From: an uncultured Desulfobulbus sp.
Lineage (GTDB): Bacteria > Desulfobacterota > Desulfobulbia > Desulfobulbales > Desulfobulbaceae
NCBI RefSeq assembly: GCF_963665445.1
Contig: NZ_OY762276.1
Location: 2,231,001 to 2,295,000, forward strand
DNA length: 64,000 nucleotides
Reading direction: 5' to 3'
The notes beneath the pieces were generated by a model, which was not told the DNA's origin, made no database searches, and saw nothing but the letters and a program-made list of their open reading frames with translations. Position 1 is the stretch's first letter, and each line of letters begins with the position of its first letter. The position numbers were made by a program, and so were the translations under genes. Shown here piece after piece: positions 35,551 to 45,429 of the stretch.

Positions 35551-37236
35551 ATGCGCATAGGAATTGATATCGGCGGCACCCACACCGACGGCGTCCTCAT
35601 CGACGGCAGTCGGTTGCTCGCCGCCGCCAAAGCCCCCACCAACCACGACAACCTGCTGGAGTCGATCAGCCAGGTCCTGCACACCGTGCTCTCCGGCCAG
35701 GATGCACTGCGGGTGCAGACCCTGAACCTGAGCACCACTCTCACCACCAACGCCATCGTCACCGGCAAAATAGACCCGGTGGGCATGCTGGTGGTCGGCG
35801 GACCGGGCATCGCCCCCAAGCACTATCGCATCGGTGACCATTACCATCAGATCTACGGTAGCCTCGACCATCTCGGCACCGAGACCTCGGCCCTGGACGA
35901 ACCGGACCTGGAGGAGGCGATCGCCGCCTGCAGCGAGAAGGGGGTGAAATGCTACGGGGTGGCCTGCAAGTTCTCGCCCCGCAATCCGGCCTATGAAAAC
36001 CGCATCCTCGAGGAGTTGGCCGACAAGGCCGATTTCATCACCCTCGGCCACCTGGTCTCGGGCCAGCTCAACTTCGGTCGCCGCATTCACACCGTCTACT
36101 ACAACTCAGCGGTTTGGCGCACCTTTCAGAACTTTGCCAGGGCATTGAGCGCCAGTCTCAAAGGAATCAACCTCGAGGCCGAGGTCAACATCCTCAAGGC
36201 GGACGGCGGCACCATGCCCCTTTCCCGGGCCCTTGAATTGCCGGTGCAGTCGATCTTCTCCGGTCCGGCGGCCTCGGTCATGGGCATCCTCGCCACCAGC
36301 CCGGCGACCGAGGACATGTTGATGCTCGACATCGGCGGCACCACCTCGGACATCGCCCTCTTTGCCGGCGGCGAACCGCTTCTCGAGCGCGAGGGCATTG
36401 CCATCGAGGACCGCCCCACCCTGGTGCGCGCCATCCATGTCGAGTCGATCGGCATCGGCGGCGACTCGCTGATCAAGATCGAAAACGGTGTGGTCAAGAC
36501 CGGCCCTGACCGCGTCGGCCCCTGCATGGCGGCGGGCGGCTCGGTGCCCACCTTGATGGACGCCTGCAACCTGCTCGGCATGGCCGACTTCGGCGATGTC
36601 ACTGCCTCCAAAAACGGTCTCGAGGCACTCTCCGCCGCAAGCGGTATGGCGGCGGAGGACCTGGCCAACCGGGCAATCGACGATGCGGTCAATGCCATTG
36701 GCACCAAGATCGAGGCCCTGGTGAAGATGGTCAATACCAAACCGGTCTACACCATTCATGAAATTCTCGAAGATCGCGAGATCAGCCCCCAAAAACTGAT
36801 CGTCATCGGCGGGCCTGCAGCCGTCTTCGAGCAGCTTTTGGCCAAGCGGCTTGGCCTTGCGGTCGAAGTCCCTCCCCTGCACGGCGTGGCCAACGCGGTC
36901 GGAGCCGCCCTCACCCGTACCACCAGCCATCTGGCGCTGACCGCCAACACCGCCCGCGGCAAGCTCTCGGTGCCGATGCTCGGTATCTTCCGTTCCATTG
37001 GCCGCGGATTCAGCCTTCAGGATGCCACCGATGAAGCCCGAAAACTCTTGATCGAGGACCTGGAAAAGGCCTGTATCACCATGGATCCAGGCGATATCCA
37101 GATCACCCAGGCCGACTCGTTCAACATGGTTGAAGGCTCCTACACCAGCGGCAAAAACATCCGCGTGGTCGCCCAGGTGCGGCCGGCGGTGGTGGCTCGC
37201 CTTGCAGATGATTCCGCGACCGTGCAAACCGTCTGA
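35551..37236 (+). CDS. Hydantoinase/oxoprolinase family protein (HyuA-like)
   Basis: ATP-dependent ring-opening hydrolase of the HyuA group; relatives cleave 5-oxoproline or hydantoins. The 561-residue product has two actin-like phosphate motifs, MRIGIDIGGTHTDGVLI at the start and MLMLDIGGTTSDIAL near residue 265, plus GPAASVMG and GIGGDS. AAGGAG before ATG 35551 decides the start. There is no HyuB partner, which is usual for standalone forms. If the neighbouring GGCT-like protein makes 5-oxoproline, this enzyme could open it to glutamate; that link is inference. Confidence 0.88.
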   Translation: MRIGIDIGGTHTDGVLIDGSRLLAAAKAPTNHDNLLESISQVLHTVLSGQDALRVQTLNLSTTLTTNAIVTGKIDPVGMLVVGGPGIAPKHYRIGDHYHQIYGSLDHLGTETSALDEPDLEEAIAACSEKGVKCYGVACKFSPRNPAYENRILEELADKADFITLGHLVSGQLNFGRRIHTVYYNSAVWRTFQNFARALSASLKGINLEAEVNILKADGGTMPLSRALELPVQSIFSGPAASVMGILATSPATEDMLMLDIGGTTSDIALFAGGEPLLEREGIAIEDRPTLVRAIHVESIGIGGDSLIKIENGVVKTGPDRVGPCMAAGGSVPTLMDACNLLGMADFGDVTASKNGLEALSAASGMAAEDLANRAIDDAVNAIGTKIEALVKMVNTKPVYTIHEILEDREISPQKLIVIGGPAAVFEQLLAKRLGLAVEVPPLHGVANAVGAALTRTTSHLALTANTARGKLSVPMLGIFRSIGRGFSLQDATDEARKLLIEDLEKACITMDPGDIQITQADSFNMVEGSYTSGKNIRVVAQVRPAVVARLADDSATVQTV

Positions 37237-37280
37237 GCACACCGACACTCTTTCCCCAATTTTCTGCCACAGGTACTGCC

Positions 37281-38594
37281 ATGCTGAAAGCTGCCTCATC
37301 CCTCGGCGTCATCTTTTTCCCGGCCTTTGACTGGGCCATCTCCCCCACCCATCCCGAACGGGAGGAACGCCTCCTCTACACCCAGGACCAGTTCCGCGAA
37401 GAGGGCCTCTTTGATATCGACGGCATCGACGAATACCGCCCGCTCTACGCCAGCAATGAAGACATCATGCGGGCCCATTTCTGCTTCCCCTCGGTGGAGG
37501 CGGTGTGCACCGAATCGCATCGGGTCTCCGCCGGCGGCGCCATTCAGGCCGCCCGTCTGGTCCTGGAGCAGGAAACCAGGCGTGCCTTTGCCCTGGTCCG
37601 TCCTCCGGGCCATCACGCGATGAAGGTGGTCCACGGCAACCGCGGTTTCTGCAACATCAACATCGAGGCGGTGATGGTGGAGTGGATCCGCGAGCATTAC
37701 GGTCGCAAGAAAATCGCCATCGTCGACACCGACTGCCACCACGGCGACGGCACCCAGGATGTCTACTGGCACGATCCGGATGTGCTCTTCATCTCGCTCC
37801 ACCAGGACGGCCGCACCCTCTACCCCGGCTCCGGCTTTCCCCATGAAAACGGCGGTCCGCGTGCCCTGGGCAAGACGATCAACATCCCCCTGCCGCCGCA
37901 GACCTCGGACGAAGGCTACCTCTATGCCCTGGAAAACGTGGTCCTGCCCATTCTCGCGGACTTCAAGCCGGATCTGATCGTCAACTCCGCCGGTCAGGAC
38001 AACCACTATTCCGACCCGATCACCAACATGCAGTTCTCGGCCCAGGGCTATGCCCGGCTCAATGAGTTGCTCAAGCCCGATATCGCCGTGCTCGAAGGCG
38101 GCTACTCGATCAAGGGTGCCCTGCCCTACGTCAACCTCGGCATCTGCCTGGCCATGGCCGGCTGCGACTATTCGGGCGTACGCGAACCGGACTACAACGC
38201 GGCAGCCCTTCGGGAAGCGCCGGAAACCATGGAATACATCAAACACAGTTGTCCCCACCTGCTGGAGGGTTACTTCCATCCGCAGCCAGGGCAGTTTGAA
38301 AAATCCGGTGATTTTTTTATTCGCGAACGCAAGATCTACTACGATACCGACGCCATCCTTGAAAAGCAGCGCGAGGAGCTCAAGGACTGCGAGCACTGCC
38401 GGGGACTGCGTCTGATCAAGACCAGCTCGAGTCACCTCCTGCCCTGCCTGGGCGTGGAGTTGCCGATTGACTGCTGCCCGGCCTGCGAACGTGAGGGGTA
38501 TGAGGCCTATCATACCAGCAGCGACAAGGACTATCTGGTGTTACAGATGCTTGACCAGAAGAACAAGCAGTTCATGTACAAACAGGATAAATAG
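37281..38594 (+). CDS. Histone-deacetylase-superfamily amidohydrolase with C-terminal zinc ribbon
   Basis: Zinc amidohydrolase of the HDAC/acetylpolyamine amidohydrolase/acetoin utilisation group, 437 residues. Active-site motifs: VRPPGHHAM, VDTDCHHGDGTQDVYW, SAGQDNHYSDP (glutamine replaces the common phenylalanine before the metal aspartate) and EGGYSIKGA. Beyond the domain is a region of about 110 residues with CEHC and CCPAC pairs (near residues 373-400), a probable zinc ribbon not usual in the family. Bacterial relatives act on acetylated polyamines or lysine. It lies 44 bases after the HyuA-like gene. Confidence 0.88.
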   Translation: MLKAASSLGVIFFPAFDWAISPTHPEREERLLYTQDQFREEGLFDIDGIDEYRPLYASNEDIMRAHFCFPSVEAVCTESHRVSAGGAIQAARLVLEQETRRAFALVRPPGHHAMKVVHGNRGFCNINIEAVMVEWIREHYGRKKIAIVDTDCHHGDGTQDVYWHDPDVLFISLHQDGRTLYPGSGFPHENGGPRALGKTINIPLPPQTSDEGYLYALENVVLPILADFKPDLIVNSAGQDNHYSDPITNMQFSAQGYARLNELLKPDIAVLEGGYSIKGALPYVNLGICLAMAGCDYSGVREPDYNAAALREAPETMEYIKHSCPHLLEGYFHPQPGQFEKSGDFFIRERKIYYDTDAILEKQREELKDCEHCRGLRLIKTSSSHLLPCLGVELPIDCCPACEREGYEAYHTSSDKDYLVLQMLDQKNKQFMYKQDK

Positions 38595-38632
38595 CCCCAA
38601 ATCGCCGTGTAGGCTGTAGGGGAGCTCTTATT

Positions 38633-39130
38633 GTGAGGAACCTGAACAAACTGATCCTGCTCGCCGCGGTGACGGCGGTGGCCGTCCTGGTAGGCTTGCG
38701 TTTCTGGCAAAGTGACGAGCGGGCCATTGGCAAGCAGGTTGCCAAGATCGAAGCCCTGGCCTCCAAGGCCAGGGAGGAAAAAACGCTCGATTCCCTGCTC
38801 CGAGCCCGGCAACTGGCCGCCCACTTTACCGATCCCTGCGTCCTCCAGGTGGAGGCAGCTGATATCAGCGGCGACTACAGCCGCAAACAACTCCAGGATC
38901 GGATCGCCATGACCCGTGGTTTCTACACCGAGGCCGCGGTCTCGGTCCGCGACCTGGACATCACCCTGGTCGACGATACGCACGCCACCGTACTCGGAAC
39001 CTTACTGGTCAAGGGCGAGGGAAACAGCCAGCCGGTGGCCGACCTCCAGGGGGTGGAAGCGGAAATGGACAAGATCGAAGGCGACTGGCTGGTGCGCAAA
39101 CTCACCCTGATGGAGGTGGTTGGGCGGTAA
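38633..39130 (+). CDS. Membrane-anchored small protein, possible NTF2-like fold
   Basis: A 165-residue protein with an amino-terminal membrane anchor or signal peptide (LNKLILLAAVTAVAVLVGLR) and a soluble part with alternating helix and strands (RKQLQDRIAMTRGFYTEAAV, ITLVDDTHATVLGTLLVKG, EGDWLVRKLTLMEV) suggestive of an NTF2-like, SnoaL-type fold. No catalytic residues recognised. GTG start at 38633 with GGAG about 10 bases upstream. It ends 3 bases from the convergent mechanosensitive channel gene. Confidence 0.65.
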   Translation: MRNLNKLILLAAVTAVAVLVGLRFWQSDERAIGKQVAKIEALASKAREEKTLDSLLRARQLAAHFTDPCVLQVEAADISGDYSRKQLQDRIAMTRGFYTEAAVSVRDLDITLVDDTHATVLGTLLVKGEGNSQPVADLQGVEAEMDKIEGDWLVRKLTLMEVVGR

Positions 39131-39133
39131 GAC

Positions 39134-42100
39134 TCAGCCCTCTTCCCCCTCTCTCATCTTTGCCTCATCCTCCCGCACCAAATGCACCGCAAGCGGTGTG
39201 GTGGTATCGAGATGGACATCCTGCTGGGGAAAGGCGATACTGATGCCGGCTGTGCGGAAGGCGTCGTCGATCCCCAAATGAAGGTCGGACCGAACCCGGA
39301 CCCGATTATCCACCGAGCCGACAAAGCACCGTAGATTCAAAAGTAGCGCACTATCGGCAAAACTATCAAAGGTGACCCAGGGTTTTGGATCCTTCAACAC
39401 CAGGGGATGGTTCTCCGCCGTCTGTCGCATCAGTTGCATGGCCCTGGCCAAATCACTGCCATAGGCGACCCCAACCGGAAGGAGAATGCGAATCATCGGA
39501 TCGCTGAGCGACCAGTTAAGCAGCCGCCCGGAGATGAATTCCTTGTTGGGGACAAGCAGTTCCTTGCCGTCAAAATCGCGGATGGTGGTGGCGCGGATAC
39601 GGATACGGGTGACCACGCCGTCGGTGGTATCGACGGTGACCACATCGCCCACCCGAATGGGACGTTCAAAGAGAATGATGATGCCGCTGATGAAGTTGGC
39701 CACGATCTCCTGCAAACCAAAACCGATCCCCACGCCCAAGGCGGCTACCAACCACTGAATCTGCGCCCAGCTGAATCCAAGCCCGTCGGCGATGTAGAGG
39801 ATACCCGCTGCCCCGATGCCGTAGCGGGTCAGAGTAACCACGGTATAGCGACTCGCGGCGCTCATCTGTAGTCGTTTCAAAAAGATGATGGTCAACAACG
39901 AGGGCAGGTGGCGGGTACCGATAACGGTGAGGCAGCCGATAACCAGGGTCATGCCTGCATCGGCCACGCTCACCGGAATGGTGGTCGTCTGGCCGTTGAC
40001 CTGGACCACGTTGGTCCACAGGCTGTACTGGTTGAGCATGCGCAGGGCGGGCAGGAGCTCAAACCACACCAGCCACAGCCCGACCAGGCCGACAATGGTC
40101 ATCAGGGAATTGAGCAGCTTGCGGCTCTCCTGGCTCAGATTGGCCAAGTTTTCTTCGGGTTGCGCCATGGTCGCCGATTCCGGATCATGACTGGACGAGG
40201 CCACGCCACCCTCGACCATATCTCTGGAAGAGCGGCTCCAGGATTTCTTCAAGGCCAGTTGCCGCTCGGACTGGATCAACCAGCGTTCAAACATCTGGTG
40301 CCCGAGCACCAGGGCAAAAGAGAGCCAGACAGTGTTGATCAGACAGCCGAGCAGACCGCCGACCGCAAAGATATAACCGCTCACGACGAGCCCGGCGAGA
40401 AAGAGCGGCAGCATCAGCGCAGCCACAAAGAGAAAAGGTCGCAGACGGATCAGACAATTTTTTGGAGCGGTGGCGTGTATGTCTCGCCAGAGCACCGCAC
40501 GCGGATGGAGCAGACGGACGGAAAAGACCATGAACACCGCCAGGATCAGGAGAATGCTCAACCTCCCCAGGGTATGACTGCTTCCGGCCCGGTAATTGAT
40601 GAAAAAGGCGATCTGGGTAAAAAAGACGATCGGTATGAAGGTGAAGATAAACCACTGAGTTTCCTGACGGAGAAACTGAACCTTGTCCTTGGGCCAAAAA
40701 AAGATCCGTGTTGCCAGGCCCACCGGCCGGAGGCACTCGATGATGATCCGCAGGTAGTAGAGACGAAAGCTGAGAAAAAAGAGTGCCGTGCCCACGGACC
40801 GGGAAAAATCGTTGGCCTCGCCCAGGCTGTGCAGTTGCCACCCGACCACGCCCAGCAGCAGCGGACAGGGCAGGGCCATGATCATGGTCAACAGCAGGGC
40901 GATGACCTGCTGCCCGAAATGGTAGGAGGCCGGATTCCCCGCCAGGTTGACCGCCGACTCCATTTTGTTGATCAAAAATCGGCGGGCAGCGAGCAGACCA
41001 CCGCTGCAGAGCAGGGCCAGGAAAAAGAGCGGGGAGAGAATCGCCTGCTGCACCAGGGCCTTGCCCACTGCAATCCATTGATCGGGGACGAACAGGGCCT
41101 GAAATTCTCCGGGTACCCGCAGTAAATCAGCCAGATGAATCAACGGAGTGGAACGCATCCACAGTAAACGTTCCTCCAGGAAATTGTTGAAATCATCCAC
41201 CGTGTTCAGCAGGTTGGCATACAGCAGTTCGATCTCCGAGAGTTGACTGAGATAGGATCGATTGGCGGCAATGATCTTGCCAAGGATATCTCCGCGGCTG
41301 GCCAGCAGGGTACGCAGTTCCGGATGCAACTTTTTTGCCATCTCCGCGGGGAGATCGCCGATCAGCTCGTTGATGGTGCCGTCGAGATCATCGATTTTCT
41401 TCTTCTCATCCTCGGTTTGGACCTGGACCAGTCCGGTTTCAGCAGTTACCTGCCGATTGCGCGACAGCTGCCTGCTGAGCTGACGGTCATTGGGCAGGTT
41501 GCGCTGAATATCGTGCAACAAAAGGCCCAGTGCGTGGCTCAGGCCCGCCATTTCAATCTTCTGCTTGGTGCTGGCGTAGCTCTCTTCGATGCGGTTGAGC
41601 TCGCTGGTGAGCTCGTCGCGTTGTTTGGCCGTCGTCTTGAGGGCGGCGGAAATGTTGAGCAACTGCTCACTGTAGGATGCATTGAGGGCGGCGGCCTGCT
41701 GCAGAATCGGCTGGTTGTCGGCCATCTGTGCCACCACCTCCTGGGCCTCTCCCACGCTCTGGCTCGCATCCAGCTGGCGTTTGCGGTTAAGATTGGCCTC
41801 GAGTTTCTGCAGTTGCTGACGTGCCAGGTCCAGGCGGACACTCGCTTCATCTCGCTGCACGTTTACCAGCTCGCTTCGCAACGGCATGCTCACCAACTCC
41901 TGGTTAAGCATGCGCGATTCGCTCTGCAGTGCCGCCACCTGGGTTTGCGCCATCAGGCTTTGCGCCTGGACCAGCTCGGAATTATCGGTGGGCTGGGGCG
42001 CGGCCTTGGAGATCGCGGCCAGGGAATTTTCGTTCTCCTTGATCTCGGCAAGACGCTGGCTGATCTTTGCCGGCCGCTCGATGAACTGGGTGCTCTGATG

Positions 42101-42607
42101 GGTCAAATTGGCTACCTCGGATTCCAGTTCGGTGGCCTTGGCCTTGGCCTGCAGTAGCTCCTGTTCAAGATCCTTGAGCGGCCTGGGATCGACCTTGTCA
42201 TCCGTGGTCTTTTGATCAGCGGCCTCCTGGCGCGCATTCTGCCGTTTCAGCGAGAGATTCAGCTTCCTGATCGCCTCCGGTGCGCTCTTGATGGCATGGA
42301 CAAAGGCATCGGCCTGGGCCTTGTTCGTCTCGATGGCACTGAGATTGTCGAGTCCTTGGCGATACAGTTCCAACAGCTTGTTCTTGGCTCCCTCATCAAG
42401 TTGTGTGTTCTGAGTGACGGCGTCGATCTTTGCCTTGAGCGTTTCTGCGCTCACCTGCTGTCGATCGGTGTTTGTCCCGGCAGTGTCTGCCGCTGCCTGC
42501 CCCACGGTGAGCACCATCAGGAGAATAATCACAGCAACAAGCCATCCTAAGGGCTGCAGGTTGTACCGCGGAATGAGAACGTATCGTTTCAATCTTTCTG
42601 AGAGCAT
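39134..42607 (-). CDS. MscK/KefA-like large mechanosensitive channel
   Basis: MscS-superfamily channel that opens under membrane tension. The 1157-residue product has a signal peptide (hydrophobic VAVIILLMVLTVGQAAA, residues 16-32), a periplasmic coiled-coil region of about 400 residues, roughly 11 membrane helices (residues 530-950) and the carboxy-terminal MscS core: ALGVGIGFGLQEIVANFISG, ERPIRVGDVVTVDTTDGVVT, RIRIRATTIRDFDGKELLVP and NKEFISGRLLNWSLSDP. This is the MscK architecture. ATG at 42605-42607 begins 21 bases after the AEC gene ends; the frame extends upstream without family features. Confidence 0.93.
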   Translation of the reverse strand: MLSERLKRYVLIPRYNLQPLGWLVAVIILLMVLTVGQAAADTAGTNTDRQQVSAETLKAKIDAVTQNTQLDEGAKNKLLELYRQGLDNLSAIETNKAQADAFVHAIKSAPEAIRKLNLSLKRQNARQEAADQKTTDDKVDPRPLKDLEQELLQAKAKATELESEVANLTHQSTQFIERPAKISQRLAEIKENENSLAAISKAAPQPTDNSELVQAQSLMAQTQVAALQSESRMLNQELVSMPLRSELVNVQRDEASVRLDLARQQLQKLEANLNRKRQLDASQSVGEAQEVVAQMADNQPILQQAAALNASYSEQLLNISAALKTTAKQRDELTSELNRIEESYASTKQKIEMAGLSHALGLLLHDIQRNLPNDRQLSRQLSRNRQVTAETGLVQVQTEDEKKKIDDLDGTINELIGDLPAEMAKKLHPELRTLLASRGDILGKIIAANRSYLSQLSEIELLYANLLNTVDDFNNFLEERLLWMRSTPLIHLADLLRVPGEFQALFVPDQWIAVGKALVQQAILSPLFFLALLCSGGLLAARRFLINKMESAVNLAGNPASYHFGQQVIALLLTMIMALPCPLLLGVVGWQLHSLGEANDFSRSVGTALFFLSFRLYYLRIIIECLRPVGLATRIFFWPKDKVQFLRQETQWFIFTFIPIVFFTQIAFFINYRAGSSHTLGRLSILLILAVFMVFSVRLLHPRAVLWRDIHATAPKNCLIRLRPFLFVAALMLPLFLAGLVVSGYIFAVGGLLGCLINTVWLSFALVLGHQMFERWLIQSERQLALKKSWSRSSRDMVEGGVASSSHDPESATMAQPEENLANLSQESRKLLNSLMTIVGLVGLWLVWFELLPALRMLNQYSLWTNVVQVNGQTTTIPVSVADAGMTLVIGCLTVIGTRHLPSLLTIIFLKRLQMSAASRYTVVTLTRYGIGAAGILYIADGLGFSWAQIQWLVAALGVGIGFGLQEIVANFISGIIILFERPIRVGDVVTVDTTDGVVTRIRIRATTIRDFDGKELLVPNKEFISGRLLNWSLSDPMIRILLPVGVAYGSDLARAMQLMRQTAENHPLVLKDPKPWVTFDSFADSALLLNLRCFVGSVDNRVRVRSDLHLGIDDAFRTAGISIAFPQQDVHLDTTTPLAVHLVREDEAKMREGEEG

Positions 42608-42627
42608 ATTCGTTGTGATGTGCGTGT

Positions 42628-43548
42628 TCAGGCCACCGCCAACAGGACCAGAGCCATGGACCCGAAGGAGAGCAGGGTTGAAAGGACAATCACCGCCGAG
42701 GCCAGTTCGGTATCGGAGTTGAGCTGGGAGGAAAGAATGTAGATCGCGGTTGAGGTGGGTTGGGCAAAAAAGAGCATGCTGACCTTGAAGGCCAGCCCGT
42801 CCACCCCAAAGAGCCACAGCATGCCCAAACCGACAAGGGGCAGAGCGACCAGTTTGAAGACCGCCGCCGCCAGGGCCAGGCCTAAATTGGCCCGCAGATT
42901 GGCAAAGGTAAGGCTGCCTCCGATGGAAAACAGGGCCAGGGGCAGGGTCACCTGGCTCATCAGCTTGAGGGTGTTATCGATCGGGGTCGGGAAAAAACCC
43001 ACCAACCGGGAATAGGCAATACCGGCCACACAGGCGATGATCAGCGGATTGGCCATCAGATGCTTGAGGGTGAGCATAAATCGATTGCCCTGGAGGGTTG
43101 CACGTCCACCGTACCAGATCAGGATCGAGACGCAGAGGACGTTGATCAGCGGAATGATCAGACCGATGAGAATGCCGTAGAGCTGAACCCCTGTCTGGCC
43201 GAAGGTATTGATCAGCACTGCCATGCCGATGTAGGTGTTGAACCGGTAACAGCCCTGATTAAAGGAACCGACCTGAAAATCCCCAACCGGCCTGTATCGA
43301 ACGTAGAGCAGGCTCAACCCGCAGACAAACAGCACGCTCAGGGCTGCGGCGGGAAGATACTGCCAGTTGCCCCCGAACTGCAGGGGAGCCGCACCGATCT
43401 TCCAAAAAAGCATCAGCGGAAAAAAGAGGAAATAGACCAGTCTGTCCGAGACGCGGTGAAAATCTGCGTCGGTGATGCGGAGGCGACGGATGCACCAGCC
43501 AAAGATCACCAGGGCCAGCACCGGAAAGAGGGCGTTGAGAAGTATCAT
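42628..43548 (-). CDS. AEC (auxin efflux carrier) family transporter
   Basis: Ten-helix secondary carrier of the AEC family, 306 residues, whose bacterial members move malate, malonate or other organic acids. It starts MILLNALFPVLALVIFGWCI and has the two five-helix halves with the broken-helix NLR/N.YIGMAVL region (CYRFNTYIGMAVLINTFGQ) and an end AVIVLSTLLSFGSMALVLL. The ATG at 43546-43548 is preferred over GTG at 43566. It is upstream of the mscK-like gene on the same strand. Confidence 0.88.
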   Translation of the reverse strand: MILLNALFPVLALVIFGWCIRRLRITDADFHRVSDRLVYFLFFPLMLFWKIGAAPLQFGGNWQYLPAAALSVLFVCGLSLLYVRYRPVGDFQVGSFNQGCYRFNTYIGMAVLINTFGQTGVQLYGILIGLIIPLINVLCVSILIWYGGRATLQGNRFMLTLKHLMANPLIIACVAGIAYSRLVGFFPTPIDNTLKLMSQVTLPLALFSIGGSLTFANLRANLGLALAAAVFKLVALPLVGLGMLWLFGVDGLAFKVSMLFFAQPTSTAIYILSSQLNSDTELASAVIVLSTLLSFGSMALVLLAVA

Positions 43549-43664
43549 TGAAGGACCGAGGCCCACAGGCCGAAGGCGAGGTTTTACGTATGAACAATCA
43601 GGGACGGTCTGTCTTTTCGCCGCACTGAGAGGCGGCCGTTCTTTGCCATGGACGTAGCGGGCTT

Positions 43665-44426
43665 CTACAGGATCTGCCGCAGAAATTCCCGGGTGCGTTC
43701 CATGGCAGGTCGATGAAAAAAATCCTGACTTGCAGCCTGCTCGACGATCCGTCCGGCTTCCATGAACACGATTCGATCGCCGACCTCGCGGGCGAATCCC
43801 ATCTCGTGGGTCACCACCACCATGGTCATCCCCTCGCTGGCCAGGTTCCGCATGACCTCGAGCACCTCGCCGATCATCTCCGGGTCAAGGGCGCTGGTAG
43901 CCTCGTCAAAAAGCATCACCTTGGGCTGCAGGGCCAAGGCCCGGGCAATGGCAACCCGCTGCTGCTGGCCGCCGGAAAGCTGGCCGGGATAGACCTGCAA
44001 TTTTTCCCCGACCCCCACCTTGTCAAGCAGCGCGGTGGCATGGCCCGTGGCCTCGGCCTTGGTGCGACCTCGCACCAACCGCTGGGCCAGATTGACGTTT
44101 TCCAACACCGTCATGTGGGGGAAGAGGTTAAAGGACTGGAAGACCATGCCAACCTCACGGCGAATGGCCAGCCGGTTCTGCTCGCTCTCGTTGAGTTCAA
44201 CACCGTCGATGACGATGCTGCCACGGTCAACCTCCTCCAGACCGTTGAGGCAACGAAGAAAGGTGGATTTCCCCGAGCCCGAGGGGCCGATCACCACCAC
44301 GACCTCACCCCGATCGACGCTCAGGGAAAAGTCATCCAGCGCCGCAAGATTACCGAACATTTTCACCAGATGGTCGGCACGGATGATGGGATCAGCCTCA
44401 AATTGACTGTTGTCAGGTCGTTTCAT
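43665..44426 (-). CDS. Polar amino acid ABC transporter ATPase (GlnQ-like)
   Basis: ATP-binding subunit, 253 residues. Walker [11 protein letters not shown] near residue 48, Q-loop [17 protein letters not shown], signature [15 protein letters not shown], Walker [15 protein letters not shown] and the switch histidine in VVTHEMGFA. The closest family is GlnQ/GltL/ArtP. Its ATG overlaps the permease stop by 4 bases, so both make one transporter. No binding protein gene is next to them. Confidence 0.95.
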   Translation of the reverse strand: MKRPDNSQFEADPIIRADHLVKMFGNLAALDDFSLSVDRGEVVVVIGPSGSGKSTFLRCLNGLEEVDRGSIVIDGVELNESEQNRLAIRREVGMVFQSFNLFPHMTVLENVNLAQRLVRGRTKAEATGHATALLDKVGVGEKLQVYPGQLSGGQQQRVAIARALALQPKVMLFDEATSALDPEMIGEVLEVMRNLASEGMTMVVVTHEMGFAREVGDRIVFMEAGRIVEQAASQDFFHRPAMERTREFLRQIL

Positions 44427-45217
44427 GACTGCATCTGCGAAAAACGGTGTTCCAGGCGTACGGCCACAGCGGAGAGGCTCAGGGTGAGGACGAGATAGAT
44501 TGCGGCGATGGTAAACCAGATCTCAAAGCTGAGAAAGGTTTCGGCAATGATGGTCCGGCCCTCCATGGTCAGGTCATACACGGCAATGGTGGAAACCAGG
44601 GCCGAATCCTTGATCAGGGAAACCGCCTGGCTGGTCAGGGGCGGCAGGACCCGCCGCAGGGCTTGGGGCAAAACCACCCGCCGGTAGCTCTGCATCCGGC
44701 TCAACCCAAGGCTGTAGCAGGCCTCCCACTGCCCCCGGTCAATCGAGGTGATGCCGGCGCGAAAGATCTCCGAGGCGTAGGCGCCCTCAAAAAGACTCAA
44801 TGCCAGGACCGCGGTGGCGCTGCGCCCTATATCGAGAATCGGCGCCATGACAAAGTAGAGAAAGAAAATCTGCACCAACAGGGGCGTGTTGCGAATGACC
44901 TCAAGATACACGGATGCCAGCAACCGCCCGACCATGGAACACGAGAGCCGCAACAGGGCAGTCACCAGGCCGAGGATTGCCGCCAGCACCAGGCTGGAGC
45001 CGGTGATCTCCAAAGTGACGAGCAATCCCTGGACCAAAGGGCCGGCAGTGAAGCCGGCATCGCCCAGGGTACCAAAATAACGGGGAATCTGCCGCCAGTG
45101 CCAGGCATAGCCGAGTTGTTCTCCTCCGCGCCACACCAACCAGATCATTCCCCCAAGGGTCAGCAGGTAGAGGCACCAATCTCTGATAATGGTGTATTTG
45201 GAAGACGATCGGCGCAT
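44423..45217 (-). CDS. Polar amino acid ABC transporter permease
   Basis: Membrane subunit of the HisM/GlnP type, 264 residues, with about five or six membrane helices. It has [20 protein letters not shown], the [15 protein letters not shown] motif, and the ATPase-contacting loop [20 protein letters not shown] with [12 protein letters not shown] 45215-45217 gives [14 protein letters not shown]; the frame runs further upstream but that part overlaps the divergent gene's control region. Substrate probably a polar or acidic amino acid; unresolved without the binding protein. Confidence 0.9.
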   Translation of the reverse strand: MRRSSSKYTIIRDWCLYLLTLGGMIWLVWRGGEQLGYAWHWRQIPRYFGTLGDAGFTAGPLVQGLLVTLEITGSSLVLAAILGLVTALLRLSCSMVGRLLASVYLEVIRNTPLLVQIFFLYFVMAPILDIGRSATAVLALSLFEGAYASEIFRAGITSIDRGQWEACYSLGLSRMQSYRRVVLPQALRRVLPPLTSQAVSLIKDSALVSTIAVYDLTMEGRTIIAETFLSFEIWFTIAAIYLVLTLSLSAVAVRLEHRFSQMQS

Positions 45218-45429
45218 GATGATCCAACAATCGAACCGGACAAAGGGAACAAAGAGGTACGCGGGCTGCAAAGGCGACTCTTTGATGTACACCACAATCC
45301 CCTCTGGTTTCAAGTCTTCTTCTCGCTGCTCGTTCGCGGCAGAGGGCGCAAAGGCGTGGCTATCTTCCTGTTGCCCGGAGGCGGGGCCTGGGGTACAGTA
45401 TCTCGTCATTACTCTTATCTGGAAATTCC

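Noticed and set aside
39908-41125. 405-codon + strand open frame inside the mechanosensitive channel gene
   Set aside because: Charged, proline/glutamine-rich shadow of the antisense membrane protein.
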